A DNA stretch of 64,000 nt from OLB6 sp964620125 (lineage in GTDB: Bacteria > Bacteroidota > Ignavibacteria > Kapaibacteriales > Kapaibacteriaceae), in contig CAZUGQ010000004.1 in NCBI GenBank assembly GCA_964620125.1, positions 1 through 64,000 of the forward strand. Direction: 5' to 3'. The notes beneath the pieces are model-generated. The model made no database searches. It saw only the letters and a list, made by a program, of their open reading frames with translations, and was not told the DNA's origin. Position 1 is the first letter of the stretch. Each line of letters opens with the position of its first letter. Shown here one piece after another: positions 63,456 to 64,000 of this stretch. Both the position numbers and the translations under genes were made by a program.

Positions 63456-64000
63456 ATGCTGGACCGTGACCTGCGTTTGTTCCGGCAATATGCTCGATTG
63501 GAACGGGGGCTGGGAGACCGCACACTTGAGGCCTATGAGAACGACACTCACAGACTGGCAGAATACTTGGCCGCTACTGGCATCGAATCCTTCGACAAGG
63601 TTACCCGCGCGGCACTCCGAGGCTTCTTCGATACACTGGCTGAAGCAGGGCTTGGACCATCCAGTCGGGCACGATACCTTTCGTCTATCAAACATCTATA
63701 TCGCTTTCTTGTATCGACTGGCCGCAGCACAACCAACGTTACAGATTCTTTAGAGGTGCCTACTCCGCGCAGAAAACTGCCTGAGGTACTCTCTGTGCAG
63801 GAGATGAGTGCTCTGTTAAGTGTTGTTGCGCCTGACGGACCTACCACTGTGCCGCCAACACCGTTTGAGATTCGAGACCGAGCACTTCTCGAAACCATGT
63901 ACGCTTGTGGACTTCGAGTGTCGGAGGTTATAGCACTACGCCAGAGAGACATTCTCGCCGATGTGGAACTGGTGCGAGTTGTTGGCAAGGGCAACAAGGA
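63456..64000 (+). CDS. Tyrosine recombinase XerC/XerD (3' end outside window)
   Basis: The open frame begins at an ATG (63456), or at an in-frame GTG 21 bases earlier directly after the pgpH stop, and runs off the right edge. It encodes the N-terminal core-binding SAM-like domain (LRLFRQYARLERGLGDRTLE, then AYENDTHRL) and RYLSSIKHLYRFLVSTG. The start of the catalytic domain follows, with RDRALLETMYACGLRVSEV, which carries the first catalytic Arg, and VRVVGKGNK. XerC/XerD resolve chromosome dimers at dif. No attachment site, transposon or integron feature is visible beside it, so a housekeeping role is likely. Confidence 0.88.
   Translation, partial: MLDRDLRLFRQYARLERGLGDRTLEAYENDTHRLAEYLAATGIESFDKVTRAALRGFFDTLAEAGLGPSSRARYLSSIKHLYRFLVSTGRSTTNVTDSLEVPTPRRKLPEVLSVQEMSALLSVVAPDGPTTVPPTPFEIRDRALLETMYACGLRVSEVIALRQRDILADVELVRVVGKGNK

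Noticed and set aside
63456..64000. Integron or phage integrase
   Set aside because: The sequence resembles XerC/XerD, sits directly behind a housekeeping gene, and no attachment site, cassette or phage gene is visible.

Overview
The window looks like a chromosomal segment of a Gram-negative bacterium of the Bacteroidota/Chlorobiota/Kapabacteria (FCB) neighbourhood. Two exported proteins end in what look like type IX secretion (Por) sorting domains. There are OmpA-family proteins with proline-rich linkers, an Oar-like TonB-dependent barrel and many lipoproteins. Several genes are preceded by TAnnTTTG, the Bacteroidota -7 promoter element. Many starts have no Shine-Dalgarno sequence. I see no phage, plasmid or insertion-sequence gene and no CRISPR array. 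Coding density is very high, and two short N runs (7125-7151, 32360-32369) are assembly gaps.

Region by region: 1-7250 (minus strand) is an apparent operon of an OmpA-family protein, a DUF1800 protein, a DUF1501 protein with a sorting domain, a Tat-type flavoprotein and a lipoprotein with an Asp-Gly repeat. 7327-12309 holds two transporters and two more envelope proteins. 12389-14426 holds dxs and tRNA-Lys. An array of about 31 eight-bp repeats (14569-14816) abuts a complete RND efflux operon (14816-20654). aspA and a beta-CASP nuclease overlap by four bases (20788-23693). An ABC exporter (23856-25628) is bracketed by inverted arrays of hairpin repeats. 25742-41336 (minus strand) is a surface-polysaccharide operon (rmlB, nucleotide-sugar dehydrogenase, wecB, Wza-like exporter, glycosyltransferases, flippase, WbaP-like initiating transferase) running on into accA and a pseudouridine-synthase-like gene. 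41399-43894 is an ECF sigma factor, an unusual anti-sigma-like protein with a barrel-like tail, and a lipoprotein. 43878-52713 carries metabolic genes (thioesterase, threonine aldolase, acyl-CoA ligase, polyprenol kinase family, ispE, glgA) and a SpoIIE-type phosphatase. 52777-58567 is an envelope/secretion operon (Oar-like receptor, lipoprotein, secreted nuclease-like protein). 58557-64000 has rsmE, two enoyl-CoA hydratases, a PgpH-type HD phosphodiesterase and the start of a XerC/XerD recombinase.

The most striking signal is not a gene. The octamer AGGGGGCT (complement AGCCCCCT) occurs about 33 times by eye, in both orientations, in all three codon phases and in unrelated proteins, where about two would be expected by chance. 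That pattern indicates selection on the DNA itself, as for Chi-like sites, uptake sequences or HIP1-like motifs. Other points of interest are a glycosyltransferase fused to a sugar-phosphate transferase that lacks its catalytic core, a pseudouridine-synthase homologue without its catalytic aspartate, the anti-sigma/barrel fusion, and the hairpin arrays around the ABC exporter. All coordinates, translations outside the main reading frames and repeat counts were worked out by eye.
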